Positions 10,321-19,703 are shown, numbered from the stretch's first letter. The stretch is DNA of 64,000 nt from Sinorhizobium americanum (GCF_001651855.1 NZ_LNQC01000081.1:1-64000), one strand, 5' to 3'. Program-made: numbers and translations. Notes: generated from the sequence alone by a model not told the origin.

Positions 10321-11367
10321 ATGACGCGTATTCTTCTTGCGACATCGACGCCCGATCTTGAAAATCTCGTCAGAAGGACGACTCTCGGCGACGCCTCCGT
10401 CGAGCTCATAGGCGTCGCAAGAAGCGGCAAGGACGCGGTGAAGATGGCCGGCAAGCTTTTGCCGGACATTGTTGCAGTGGAGCTGCGCGACGACGGCACC
10501 GCCGAAACCGTCAAGGAGATCATGATCACCGCACCGACGCCAGTCGTCATGGTGGCCTATCAGGACGGTTCGCACCTGGGAGTCATGGCCTCGCGCGCGC
10601 TCGACTCGGGCGCGCTCGCGGTCATCCCTTCGCCGACTGCATCCGGCACGTCGCTCGAGAAAGCAGCCATGGAGGAGAAGTTCCTGTCGACGATCAAGGC
10701 CATGGCGCAGGTGAAGGTCGTTCGTCAATGGCGCAAGAAAGGGCGCGGCGATCACCAGCGCAAGGAGGCGCCGCAGCCTGCGGCCAACACCCAGCTCGCG
10801 ATCGTGGGCATCGCTGCCTCCACGGGAGGGCCTGCCGCGATCCGCTCGATATTGAAGGACCTGTCCGCCGATTTCCCCGCACCCATCCTCGTCGTGCAGC
10901 ATATGTCGAACGGCTTCATCGAAGGCGTTGCTACGTCCCTCAATGCGACGATTGCGCTCCGGGTAAAAGTTGGCGCGAATGGCGAACGGCTGCGGCCAGG
11001 CACAGTTTACCTCGCCCCTGATGGCTACCAGCTCGGCGTCTCCGGCAGATCGCGCCTGCGGGTCGTGGACGAGGATCCCATCCAGGGCTTCAAGCCGTCC
11101 GGATCCTATCTATTCGGTTCGATCGCTCGCGCTTTCAAGGACGAGTCGCTTGCCGTCATCTTGACGGGCATGGGCGAAGACGGCACCGAGGGCCTTCGGG
11201 CGCTGCATGTTGCGGGCGGGAAGGTGATTGCGCAGGATGAAGAAAGCTCCGTCGTCTTCGGCATGCCGAAATCGGCGATCGCGGCCGGTCTCGTCGATTT
11301 CGTTCTGCCCCTCGACGATATAGCCGGGAAGATCACTGCTCTTACGAGCGGAACGCACGAGCCTTGA
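10321..11367 (+). CDS. cheB: CheB methylesterase with degenerate receiver
   Basis: CheB removes receptor methyl esters. The C-terminal esterase (about residues 155-348) keeps the Ser-His-Asp triad: the AASTGGP serine, the VVQHMSNG histidine and the aspartate of LTGMGEDG. The N-terminal receiver keeps its fold but not its chemistry. The usual VDDS is LATST, the phosphoacceptor position in IVAVELRD is Glu instead of Asp, the Thr/Ser switch position is Ala, and the usual Lys before Pro is Ser. The esterase is therefore probably not switched by phosphorylation. ATG at 10321 follows GAGGACGAGG and is preferred to a GTG at 10309. Last gene of the che operon. Confidence 0.9.
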   Translation: MTRILLATSTPDLENLVRRTTLGDASVELIGVARSGKDAVKMAGKLLPDIVAVELRDDGTAETVKEIMITAPTPVVMVAYQDGSHLGVMASRALDSGALAVIPSPTASGTSLEKAAMEEKFLSTIKAMAQVKVVRQWRKKGRGDHQRKEAPQPAANTQLAIVGIAASTGGPAAIRSILKDLSADFPAPILVVQHMSNGFIEGVATSLNATIALRVKVGANGERLRPGTVYLAPDGYQLGVSGRSRLRVVDEDPIQGFKPSGSYLFGSIARAFKDESLAVILTGMGEDGTEGLRALHVAGGKVIAQDEESSVVFGMPKSAIAAGLVDFVLPLDDIAGKITALTSGTHEP

Positions 11368-11376
11368 AAGAGAGTT

Positions 11377-11412
11377 GCGGCGCTACGCGTCGAACTCGAC
11401 ACGCAGCGCCGC
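11377..11412. terminator. Hairpin between convergent cheB and tadC-1
   Basis: GCGGCGCT and AGCGCCGC form the ends of an inverted repeat whose inner arms also pair in part. It lies between the 3' ends of cheB (+) and tadC-1 (-). No T-run follows on either side, so its role as a bidirectional terminator is tentative. Confidence 0.5.
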
Positions 11413-11454
11413 GCTCGCCCACCCCAACTCTACTGGATGTGTCCTTAAATCGAC

Positions 11455-12423
11455 CTACACACTCATGATCTGAATGGCCGCCGGCGTGACGATCACCGCG
11501 AACAGAACAGGCAGGAAAAACAGGATCATCGGCACGGTTAGCTTCGGGGGAAGTGCGGCGGCTCTCTTCTCCGCGTCGCTCATGCGCATGTCGCGGTTCT
11601 CCTGCGCCATCACCCGCAGCGCCTGACCAAGCGGCGTTCCATATTTCTCCGCCTGGATCAGGCTGGTCACCACGGCGCGGACCCCGTCGACGCCCGTCCT
11701 TTGCCCCAGGTTCTCGAAGGCCTGCCGCCGGTCCTGGAGATAGGAGAGTTCCGCCGTAGTGAGCAGGATCTCCTCCGCGACTTCGGGCGATTGCGCGCCA
11801 ATCTCTTCGCCCACCTTGCGAAAGGCGCTTTCGATGCCCATGCCGGATTCGACGGTGATCAACAACAGGTCAAGCGCCTCCGGCCACGAGCGGCGGATCG
11901 CTTGCTGGCGCTTGGTAATTCTGTTCCGGATGAAAATCGTTGGCGCGAAATAGCCGAGCGAACCCATCGCGCCGGCCACCGCGATGACGACAAGCAACGG
12001 CGCCTCGGGCCGAAGCACGAGCAAGATATAGATGAGGCAAGCGGCGAAGAGCACGAGTGGCGCTATCAGCCTGAAGGCAAGGAAGGTCGTCACCGGCGCG
12101 TAGCCGCGGTAGCCCGCCATGCTCAGCATGCGGAGGATATCGCCATCCTCCGCCTGCTTGGCAAGGTTGAAGCGTTCGACGATCGCCTGGAAGAAGCGCC
12201 TGGGCTCTACGCGCAGGGAAACTTTGCTCTTCTCGGCATTCAGCCGAGTGCGCTCGCGCTGCCTGATGCGCTCGCGCTCGCCCTCCACCTTGCGCATCCG
12301 CTCGGCCAGCGTATCGCGAAAAACATAGGGCCAGGAAACCGCCACGACGGCGGAAAAGGCGGCAAGGCCAGCCAACATCGCGGAAAGCTGGTCGGGATCG
12401 GGGATGTGGGCGCCAAGGTTCAT
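11455..12423 (-). CDS. tadC: TadC-type inner-membrane pilus platform protein (tad-1)
   Basis: The 322-aa protein is a type II/IV secretion F-domain platform protein. It has an N-terminal membrane helix, a charged stretch with RERERIRQRERTR, two central helices, and the conserved cytoplasmic region with WPEALDLLLITVESGMGIE and LIQAEKYGTPLGQALRV, then C-terminal membrane helices. With TadB it forms the inner-membrane base on which the CpaF ATPase drives pilus assembly. The ATG at 12423 is chosen because it follows the tadB-1 end by 8 bp; longer frames upstream lie inside tadB-1. It is the last gene of a tadA-tadB-tadC run on the minus strand. Confidence 0.9.
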   Translation of the reverse strand: MNLGAHIPDPDQLSAMLAGLAAFSAVVAVSWPYVFRDTLAERMRKVEGERERIRQRERTRLNAEKSKVSLRVEPRRFFQAIVERFNLAKQAEDGDILRMLSMAGYRGYAPVTTFLAFRLIAPLVLFAACLIYILLVLRPEAPLLVVIAVAGAMGSLGYFAPTIFIRNRITKRQQAIRRSWPEALDLLLITVESGMGIESAFRKVGEEIGAQSPEVAEEILLTTAELSYLQDRRQAFENLGQRTGVDGVRAVVTSLIQAEKYGTPLGQALRVMAQENRDMRMSDAEKRAAALPPKLTVPMILFFLPVLFAVIVTPAAIQIMSV

Positions 12424-12431
12424 GTCTTTTC

Positions 12432-13433
12432 TCAGAAATCGAAGTTGATCATCTTGCGCATGATGAGCGTGCCGATGCTCATCCACAGGGCCGAGCCGAC
12501 AAGCACCATCTTTCCGGCGAATGTGGTGAACAGGAGCGACATGTAGTCGGGGCTCGTCAGGTACACGGCGCCGGCGACCAGGAACGGCAACGCGCCGATG
12601 ATGCCAGCCGAGGATTTCGCCTCCGCGCTCATGGCCTTGATCTTCGCCTTCATCTTCTTGCGCTCGCGCAGCACCTTGGAAAGGTTGCCAAGAGCCTCCG
12701 AGAGGCTGCCACCCGTGCGGCTCTGAATTGCGATGACGATCGCGAAGAACCTGGCCTCGGACAAGGGAATGCGATCGCACAGGCGCTCGACGGCTTCGTC
12801 AACCGGCAGCCCGAGCGTCTGGTCCTGCGCGATGGTGAGGAATTCGCCCTTGACCGGCTCCTGCGCTTCGGCCGCAATCACCCGCAGGCAATCGGTCATC
12901 GGCAGACCTGCCTTCAGCCCGCGGACGATCACGTCGACAGCATTCGGAAACTCGGCAGCGAACCGCTTCATCCGCATATTGCGCTTCGCGTTCACATAGA
13001 GGTGCGGCAGGAAAAGGCCGCCAGCTATGGCGAAGCCCAGTGCCGTGAGACCGCCGAGGCCCTGCAGCGTCACCAGAAAATAGGTGACAAGGCCCGACCC
13101 GGCGCAAGCGGACCAATAGGTGCGAATCGACCAGCCGAGACCGGCCTGGCGAAGCCTGACGTCGAGCTTCGGCTTGCCGCCCTTGCGTGCATGCGCCTTC
13201 TGCTGCTCGTCTATCTCACGCAGCGTCTTTTCCACGGAGCGGCGGCGGTCGCGGCGTTCCTCGTCGGTCGTCTCTGTCGCCGTGATTTCCGTGCGTCCGG
13301 CGACGCGCTCAAACCTCTGCCGATAGGCGCTGGCTTTCGCGGCCCGCGGATAAAGCGCAGCAAGCATCACGCCGCCGACGGAGGTCGACGCCAGGAAGAA
13401 GATGAGCACGGGAAACAACGAAGCACTCAGCAT
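12432..13433 (-). CDS. tadB: TadB-type inner-membrane pilus platform protein (tad-1)
   Basis: The 333-aa protein has an N-terminal membrane helix, a long charged cytoplasmic linker, paired membrane helices and the F domain with FPNAVDVIVRGLKAGLPMTD and AIQSRTGGSLSEALGNLS, followed by C-terminal helices. It partners TadC in the inner-membrane platform of the Flp pilus. The start MLSASLFP at 13433 gives a clean N-terminal membrane helix; an extra 13 codons upstream are possible. It lies 50 bp downstream of cpaF-1 and 8 bp upstream of tadC-1, in one transcript. Confidence 0.9.
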   Translation of the reverse strand: MLSASLFPVLIFFLASTSVGGVMLAALYPRAAKASAYRQRFERVAGRTEITATETTDEERRDRRRSVEKTLREIDEQQKAHARKGGKPKLDVRLRQAGLGWSIRTYWSACAGSGLVTYFLVTLQGLGGLTALGFAIAGGLFLPHLYVNAKRNMRMKRFAAEFPNAVDVIVRGLKAGLPMTDCLRVIAAEAQEPVKGEFLTIAQDQTLGLPVDEAVERLCDRIPLSEARFFAIVIAIQSRTGGSLSEALGNLSKVLRERKKMKAKIKAMSAEAKSSAGIIGALPFLVAGAVYLTSPDYMSLLFTTFAGKMVLVGSALWMSIGTLIMRKMINFDF

Positions 13434-13483
13434 GTTCGTATCAGCCTTTGTCAGATGCTCGGGGCAGTTCAACGAAGCGACCG

Positions 13484-14908
<1,425 letters not shown>

Positions 14909-14958
14909 CGTTGTCGCTTCGCTCGTCGTTGAGATGTCTGTGCTCTTCAGATGCGACA

Positions 14959-14982
14959 GCGGAAGGCGATTGTGCCTTCCGC
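14959..14982 (-). terminator. Hairpin between flp-1 and cpaF-1 (possible attenuator)
   Basis: A perfect 9-bp stem, GCGGAAGGC / GCCTTCCGC with a 6-nt loop, follows the pilin gene on the minus strand. No T-run follows, so it is more likely an mRNA-stabilising or attenuating structure than a full stop. Such placement after a major pilin gene would let pilin mRNA exceed that of cpaF. Confidence 0.5.
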
Positions 14983-15021
14983 TTCGCTTGGCGACCGACG
15001 CAGTAACTTGGGGTCGTCGCC

Positions 15022-15183
15022 TTAGAGGGCCGTCGAGATGGCGGTGAACTTGGCGCCGATGTCGGTGCCGACGGTCTGCACGGCAGTGATGATGACGACC
15101 GCGATGAGGCCTGCGATAAGGCCGTATTCGATGGCGGTGGCGCCGGATTCGTTGCGGACGAAGCGGACGAGAAGATTTTTCAT
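15022..15183 (-). CDS. Flp-type major pilin, 53 aa (tad-1)
   Basis: The short gene encodes a type IVb (Flp) prepilin: a basic leader MKNLLVRFVRNESG, the cleavage site after Gly14, then ATAIEYGLIAGLIAV with the conserved Glu at +5 and Tyr at +6 of the mature protein, and a hydrophobic assembly helix. Mature length would be 39 residues. AAGGA lies upstream of the ATG. It is the presumed main subunit of the tad-1 pilus and the first gene of the flp-1-cpaF-tadB-tadC transcript. Its leader should be cut by the prepilin peptidase at 19061-19573. Three copies of a shared motif lie upstream. Confidence 0.93.
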   Translation of the reverse strand: MKNLLVRFVRNESGATAIEYGLIAGLIAVVIITAVQTVGTDIGAKFTAISTAL

Positions 15184-15310
15184 GAGACGATCCTTCGAGT
15201 GGGTTGGGGTTGCGCCGACGCCAAGTTCGGCATCACAGGCCGGGGCGGCTTCTGCTCGTTTCCCGCTTGCTGTGTGGCCTTGATATAGACTTTATTAACC
15301 CTTTTGATCC

Positions 15311-15324
15311 ATTCAGCCTGATGG
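15311..15324 (-). promoter_or_regulatory. Candidate regulatory motif copy 3
   Basis: On the minus strand this reads CCATCAGGCTGAAT, one mismatch from the first 14 bases of the consensus. It lies 128 bp upstream of the flp-1 start, in the intergenic region shared with the divergent 15451 gene. Confidence 0.45.
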
Positions 15325-15346
15325 CCGATACCACTTCCGCGGTAAG

Positions 15347-15359
15347 GTCGGCCTGTTGG
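15347..15359 (-). promoter_or_regulatory. Candidate regulatory motif copy 4
   Basis: On the minus strand this reads CCAACAGGCCGAC. It is embedded in GGCC-N4-GGCC (15350-15361), a small inverted repeat also seen at 19702-19713. It shares orientation with copy 3, about 36 bp away. Confidence 0.45.
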
Positions 15360-15403
15360 CCTAGTCCAATCGTCCGGCCGCACTATCCTCTTGCTTTGCC
15401 AGC

Positions 15404-15419
15404 CTATTCGAACGGATGG
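15404..15419 (-). promoter_or_regulatory. Candidate regulatory motif copy 5
   Basis: On the minus strand this reads CCATCCGTTCGAATAG, differing from the copy at 4417-4432 by two bases (GC to TT). It ends 31 bp before the start of the 15451 gene. Confidence 0.45.
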
Positions 15420-15450
15420 TGTGTCCGTTCACAGAGATCGGGAGCGAACA

Positions 15451-15948
15451 ATGCGAGTGGTTCCAAGGCATGACGGGGCCGGGTGGGTTGTTCTCGCTCT
15501 GATGACCTGTACCGTCCTTAGCGCGGCGCAGGCGGCGGAAGAGAGCCCCCCGTCCACGGCCCTGGAGCCTAGCCGCCAGACCGAGGGCGTCGTCAGGGTC
15601 ATTGTCGATTTTGCGAGGCCACTGATCCTCGCCCGACCGGCGAGCACGCTCATCATCGGCAATCCCGCCATCGCCCACGCGACGCTCAGCGACGACAAGA
15701 CGGTCATCCTGACCGGCAAGACGCCCGGCTCGACCAACCTCATTGTCATGGATGCCCAAGGCGGAGAGGTTGCCAACATCGTCCTCGATGTCGTCGCAGC
15801 GGGCGGCCGCCTAGTCACCGTGCACGGCGGCGGCGGGCGATCGACCTATAGCTGCACGGAACATTGCGACCCGATTCAGCCCAGCGATGAAACGACGGCG
15901 CCTCCTCCGCCGAGCGCTCCGCCGCTCGACGAAGGGGGCGAACAATGA
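15451..15948 (+). CDS. Stand-alone secretin N-terminal-type (pil_N) periplasmic protein
   Basis: The 165-aa protein has a signal peptide ending near AQAAE and then a single domain with VVRVIVDFARPLILARPASTLIIGNPAIAHATL and LTGKTPGSTNLIVMDAQGG. This matches the N-terminal (pil_N) domain of CpaC/RcpA secretins, also seen at the start of the CpaC encoded at 23438. No secretin ring domain follows; instead there is a Pro-rich tail. It may be an adaptor for a secretin made elsewhere, or a remnant. The ATG at 15451 gives the signal peptide; a longer frame begins at 15391. It is divergent from flp-1 and convergent with tadE-1. Confidence 0.75.
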   Translation: MRVVPRHDGAGWVVLALMTCTVLSAAQAAEESPPSTALEPSRQTEGVVRVIVDFARPLILARPASTLIIGNPAIAHATLSDDKTVILTGKTPGSTNLIVMDAQGGEVANIVLDVVAAGGRLVTVHGGGGRSTYSCTEHCDPIQPSDETTAPPPPSAPPLDEGGEQ

Positions 15949-15963
15949 CAGCGACCAATACAC

Positions 15964-16389
15964 TCAGCCGATCGGGATACGCCGGGAAAGGCCGAGGCTG
16001 AACGGAGTCTCGGCCAGCCCGGGGACGAAGAACCGGAATGGATAGCGGATCGACAGGACACGAAAATCGATGCCGTCGACCGTTTGCTTGCTGACGGCAA
16101 TTTGCAGCAGATCGGGATCGCCGCTGTCGAACTTGTCGCGGACGGCGTTCGCCAGTTTCGATTGCGCTTCGCTGTCCGGCGCATCGCGCGCGATCTGGCC
16201 TATAAGCACCTGCCGGGCGGCAAAGTCGGCGGCATAGGACAGGTCGTTGCGCACGTAAAAGGCGCGGCCGAACTCGACGACGCCAAGGATCAGCAGAAGC
16301 AGGGGAAAACAGACGATTGCGAACTCGACCGCCGTCGCACCGGACTGACTGCGCCAGGCGCGACGAAGGATGCGCAACGACCGCGTCAT
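15964..16389 (-). CDS. tadE: TadE-like minor pseudopilin (tad-1)
   Basis: The 141-aa protein starts MTRSLRILRRAWRSQSG and continues ATAVEFAIVCFPLLLLILGVVEF, the TadE prepilin-like segment with Gly before the hydrophobic helix and Glu at +5. A periplasmic domain of about 100 residues follows. TadE-type pseudopilins are processed by the tad prepilin peptidase and are needed for pilus assembly. The start at 16389 is chosen because its ATG overlaps the TGA of the upstream CpaE-TadE gene (ATGA), a coupling arrangement; a longer open frame upstream lies inside that gene. Confidence 0.85.
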   Translation of the reverse strand: MTRSLRILRRAWRSQSGATAVEFAIVCFPLLLLILGVVEFGRAFYVRNDLSYAADFAARQVLIGQIARDAPDSEAQSKLANAVRDKFDSGDPDLLQIAVSKQTVDGIDFRVLSIRYPFRFFVPGLAETPFSLGLSRRIPIG

Positions 16390-18128
16390 CGGACCTGCAC
16401 CTGCATCGAGGAGTTGAGCTGGAAGGGCGGGAGCGCCTCCGGCAGGGACATGGGCTGGTAATTCTTCGCCGCTTGGAGACGATAGAAGACCAGCTGCTGC
16501 GCCGAATTTGCGCAGGGTGTCGTCCCGCATTGCGGCGCGGCCTCAGGGTTGACATTGGCGTTTTCCGGGCAGGCGCAGTAACGCTGTACCGGCGCCAGGG
16601 CGACATTGGCCGGCGTCGCGCTTTGCGCCAGGGTCGACTGCAGCACCTTATCGACCTGCGTCGCCCCGGGATCGGCCATGGCGGCTTGCGCCCCGGCCCG
16701 AAGCACGTGGTCGATCGTCATCCGCTCGTGGAGCGCCAGTGCCACGTCGGCCATGGCGACGAGGCCCAGTGCCAGCACCGGTGCAAACAGCGCAAATTCC
16801 ACGGCCGAAGCGCCGGCCTCTGACTTCTTCAGCTCCTGCGCCTTCTTGCGAAGCCCCGCCGCTGCCTTCTGCTTTCGCCGTTGCGTGAATCTCTGCACCA
16901 GTCCTGCAATACCTTTCTTCCGCGCCCGTCTCTCCCTCGTGCCGCCGACGCGCCAGGCAAGCGACACGATCGCCTGTCCTGCCTTTGACTCGGACGCCGA
17001 TTCGATGACCAGCTGGCCGTTATTGGCCGCCTTGCCGAACAGCTGGGGATCGAAGGGAACGGATACGCTTTCCTCAAGCCCGACGGCGGCGACGAAGTCC
17101 TTCGGCTTGATCTCGGCGAGCTTCGGTGTGTCCGTCCTGTTCAGCACGAGTCTCGGCGGCGGATCGTTGGGGCGCGCCTTCTTCAAAAGGTCGACTAGGT
17201 TCTTCACGTTGCGCATCGAGGCGAGGTCGGGCGTTGCGGTGATCACGATCTCGTCGGCCTCAAGCAGGATCTTTCTGGTCCACTGCATCCAGATGTGCGG
17301 CAGATCGACGACGATCTGCCAGGCGCTGGACCGGGCGACATCGAGCAGATGATCGACATGCTCCTCCTTGAGATAGAAGAACCTGTTGAGATCGGTGGTC
17401 GTCGGAAGCAGGTGTAGATGCTCCGTATAGGGAACCGCCAGGCGCCGCAGCAGGACGTCGTCCAGTCGCTCGGGGCTGCTGAGGATGTCGGTCATGCCCT
17501 GGACCGCCTCCACATCGAAATCCAGCCCCAGCGTGCCGAACTGGAGGTCGAGGTCGGCCACCAGCACATCGGCATCGACGCGCTTCGACATCGCATAGGC
17601 GACGTTATGGGCGAGTGTCGACGATCCGGTTCCGCCCTTGGCGCCGATAAAGGCGACGATGCGCCCGAGCTTCTCTTCGACGGAGTCGCGAAAGCAGCGA
17701 TGCACCGCCGCCACGAAGTCGATGGGGTCGAGCGGCATGACCAGATAGTCGCTGACGCCCGCATCCACGAGCCTCTTGTAGAGTCCCACGTCGTTGGACG
17801 AGCCTACGACGATGACCTTGGTTCCGGTGACGCACTCAACCGCCAGGGCTTCGAGCGCATTCATCAGGCGCTCCTCGTCTTCGGTGTTCTCCACGACCAC
17901 GAGGTTTGGCGACGTGACACCCGCGTAAAGCGCCGTCGCTTCCTTCAGGCCGCCTTCCTTGACCGTCACGGAGGCGCGCGCCATGCGGCGATCGACGGCG
18001 GCCGAGCCGATCGTCTCCTTCAACGCCTCCGAGCGGCAGAAGACGGCGATATCCACCTTCGGGATCGACAGGAGCGGCGCGACCGGTTCCCGCGGGATGT
18101 CCTGGATTTTTGCGTTGAGCTGTTTCAT
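16386..18128 (-). CDS. CpaE/TadZ ATPase fused to a TadE-like pseudopilin domain
   Basis: The 580-aa open frame joins two tad proteins. Residues 1-130 are a receiver-like CpaE N-domain. Residues about 140-410 are a ParA/MinD-like ATPase with FIGAKGGTGSSTLAHN (signature lysine kept, second Walker lysine replaced by Ser) and VADLDLQFGTLGLD. A very basic linker (410-435) leads to SEAGASAVEFALFAPVLALGLV at 436, a TadE prepilin segment, and a Cys-containing extracytoplasmic tail. CpaE/TadZ places the pilus machine in the cell; TadE is a pseudopilin. The fusion would tie a cytoplasmic ATPase to a membrane pseudopilin. There is no stop in the linker. GGGA precedes ATG 18128. Confidence 0.85.
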   Translation of the reverse strand: MKQLNAKIQDIPREPVAPLLSIPKVDIAVFCRSEALKETIGSAAVDRRMARASVTVKEGGLKEATALYAGVTSPNLVVVENTEDEERLMNALEALAVECVTGTKVIVVGSSNDVGLYKRLVDAGVSDYLVMPLDPIDFVAAVHRCFRDSVEEKLGRIVAFIGAKGGTGSSTLAHNVAYAMSKRVDADVLVADLDLQFGTLGLDFDVEAVQGMTDILSSPERLDDVLLRRLAVPYTEHLHLLPTTTDLNRFFYLKEEHVDHLLDVARSSAWQIVVDLPHIWMQWTRKILLEADEIVITATPDLASMRNVKNLVDLLKKARPNDPPPRLVLNRTDTPKLAEIKPKDFVAAVGLEESVSVPFDPQLFGKAANNGQLVIESASESKAGQAIVSLAWRVGGTRERRARKKGIAGLVQRFTQRRKQKAAAGLRKKAQELKKSEAGASAVEFALFAPVLALGLVAMADVALALHERMTIDHVLRAGAQAAMADPGATQVDKVLQSTLAQSATPANVALAPVQRYCACPENANVNPEAAPQCGTTPCANSAQQLVFYRLQAAKNYQPMSLPEALPPFQLNSSMQVQVR

Positions 18129-18153
18129 CTGTCCGTCATTCCCTGAAAATCGA

Positions 18154-18945
18154 TCAACTGCCACCGGAGCGGGAGGGAACCTCGACCGTAGAGAGCCGCC
18201 CACCGCTGACAACGCGCACGACCCCTGGTCGGTTTCCTTCCGTCTCGACAACCGGAGCTTCCAGGTTGTCGGCGACAGCCCGCAGCGCGAGCGACACGGT
18301 GCCGGAAGCTTCTGCCGCGGCGATGACGGCGATCTGCTCGGGGTCTGCCTCCAGTGTTGCGGTCTTGCCGACCACCGACGTACCGTCGGCGCCTTCGGAA
18401 ACGGTCTGATCGACGGCGAGCACCCGTATGTTGGAGAGGATTGCCCGGCTGATAACCTTGCCGTCCTTTCCAGATGAATCCGGGCGCGCGACGGTGTGGA
18501 TGACGTCGACATGGTCGTTCGGCAGGATGAAGCCGCCGGCCGTGCTTTCCGCCGTCACGCGGACGGCTATCGCCCGCTTTCCCGAAGGCAGCATGCTGGA
18601 GAGGAAACCGCTGCCGCGTTGGGCTAGCTTATCCTCGCGGATCGGCTCTCCGGCGACGAAACTGCTCTGGGCGAGCAGCCCCTTGAGCGTCACCATCGCG
18701 TCCGGTCGTGCGCTGCGGCTGATGAACACCGGCGGGATCTCTCCCTCCCAAGCCTGCCAGCGCAGGTGCGACTCCTCGAGCGTCGTGCCGCGGGCCAATT
18801 CTTGCGCGGCGACGAGCACCTCCTGCGAGGGAGACGGTTGAACTTCGGCTGCCTCGACGGTCGGCTGTTCGGTGAAGCCGAGCGCTAACCACGAGGCGGC
18901 ACCGCCGGAGGCGAGTGCGAAAAGGAGAATGACCAAGCGGATCAT
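18154..18945 (-). CDS. cpaB: CpaB/RcpC pilus assembly protein (tad-1)
   Basis: The 263-aa protein has an N-terminal signal/membrane segment, then an SAF domain with VLVAAQELARGTTLEESHLRW and a RcpC-like domain with MLPSGKRAIAVRV, GGFILPNDHVDVIHT and ILSNIRVLAVDQTV. CpaB/RcpC proteins sit in the periplasm and stabilise the secretin complex. Its presence in a locus with no secretin gene is notable. It lies 25 bp upstream of the CpaE-TadE gene. A palindromic repeat separates it from the upstream prepilin peptidase gene. Confidence 0.88.
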   Translation of the reverse strand: MIRLVILLFALASGGAASWLALGFTEQPTVEAAEVQPSPSQEVLVAAQELARGTTLEESHLRWQAWEGEIPPVFISRSARPDAMVTLKGLLAQSSFVAGEPIREDKLAQRGSGFLSSMLPSGKRAIAVRVTAESTAGGFILPNDHVDVIHTVARPDSSGKDGKVISRAILSNIRVLAVDQTVSEGADGTSVVGKTATLEADPEQIAVIAAAEASGTVSLALRAVADNLEAPVVETEGNRPGVVRVVSGGRLSTVEVPSRSGGS

Positions 18946-18967
18946 GGCAGGACCTGTGCGTTACGGA

Positions 18968-19056
18968 CTAGAGCATCGCCCGAAAATCGGAAATGCGTTG
19001 ATTCAAAGTGTTACAGCGTCCTTTGCGCGTCTGAAATGACGCGCGGCGCTGTAGGT
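18968..19056. repeat. Palindromic intergenic repeat, copy 1 (RIME-like)
   Basis: The block contains ACAGCG (19013-19018) and GCGCGTC (19025-19031), pairing with GACGCGC (19038-19044) and CGCTGT (19047-19052), preceded by ATTCAAAG. The same arrangement recurs at 35438-35505. It resembles the palindromic intergenic mosaic elements known from rhizobial genomes; family assignment is from memory of that pattern. Confidence 0.6.
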
Positions 19057-19060
19057 CTCT

Positions 19061-19573
19061 TCAGAGAAGGGCGGAGAACCAGTGGCTTTCCGGCAGCAGC
19101 AGAAGTGCTGCAGGCGCCATCGCCGCGCCGTAGGGAATACCCGATTGCGGCTGGTGCAGCCGCCTCGACCAGGCGCGTTTCTTCAGGACGACCGGCAGCG
19201 GCACCCTGCGGAACTGCAGCAACGTCAGCGTGAGAACTGCGCCGAGCACCGAGGCGTAGACGACGAAATTGAGGGCAAGCGCCGGGCCCAGCCAGAGCAC
19301 CGCCACCGGCAGCAGTTTTGCGTCGCCCCCGCCGATCCAACCGAGGGCAAAGAAGGCGAAGGTGCAGGCGAGCACCGCCGAGGCGACCAGGATGCTCGAC
19401 CAGATCGTCGAAAGATCGACGTCGGCGAGCGGCGCGAGCACCGCGAAGGCGACCAGCAGAAAACCGACGAGACGGTTCGAAATCGTCATCGTCGCCACGT
19501 CCTTCACGCCGGCATAGGTCATCGTTCCGGCAAAGATTAGGAATGCGAGTAAAGCTGCGGATGTGGAGATCAT
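19061..19573 (-). CDS. cpaA: Prepilin peptidase CpaA/TadV (tad-1)
   Basis: This is a type IV prepilin peptidase of the short CpaA form, 170 aa, with about six membrane helices. Its two catalytic aspartates are in the DVATMTISN stretch and in GWIGGGDAKL (the GxGD motif). It cleaves the Gly-containing leaders of Flp pilin and TadE-like pseudopilins on the cytoplasmic face. The ATG at 19573 gives a hydrophobic N-terminus; a GTG at 19591 is an alternative. It is divergent from tadG-1, with two copies of the shared motif between them. Confidence 0.88.
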   Translation of the reverse strand: MISTSAALLAFLIFAGTMTYAGVKDVATMTISNRLVGFLLVAFAVLAPLADVDLSTIWSSILVASAVLACTFAFFALGWIGGGDAKLLPVAVLWLGPALALNFVVYASVLGAVLTLTLLQFRRVPLPVVLKKRAWSRRLHQPQSGIPYGAAMAPAALLLLPESHWFSALL

Positions 19574-19649
19574 CACAAGGGCGCCTTTCACGAGGGCCGG
19601 GAAGGCCGTTTCACGTGCTGCGGAATATGCCTTCTGCGTCGCCGGGTCG

Positions 19650-19665
19650 CTATTCGGCCTGATGG
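19650..19665 (-). promoter_or_regulatory. Candidate regulatory motif copy 6
   Basis: On the minus strand this reads CCATCAGGCCGAATAG, the closest fit to the consensus. It lies 77 bp upstream of cpaA-1 and in the shared region with the divergent tadG-1. Similarity to the copy at 4417-4432 extends a few bases beyond the core. Confidence 0.5.
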
Positions 19666-19703
19666 TCTAAGCGGAGGACGCAAGGCGCATGGGGAGGACT
19701 AGG

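Noticed and set aside
11701-12546. 281-codon plus-strand frame opposite tadC-1
   Set aside because: Antisense shadow of tadC-1; no conserved motif.
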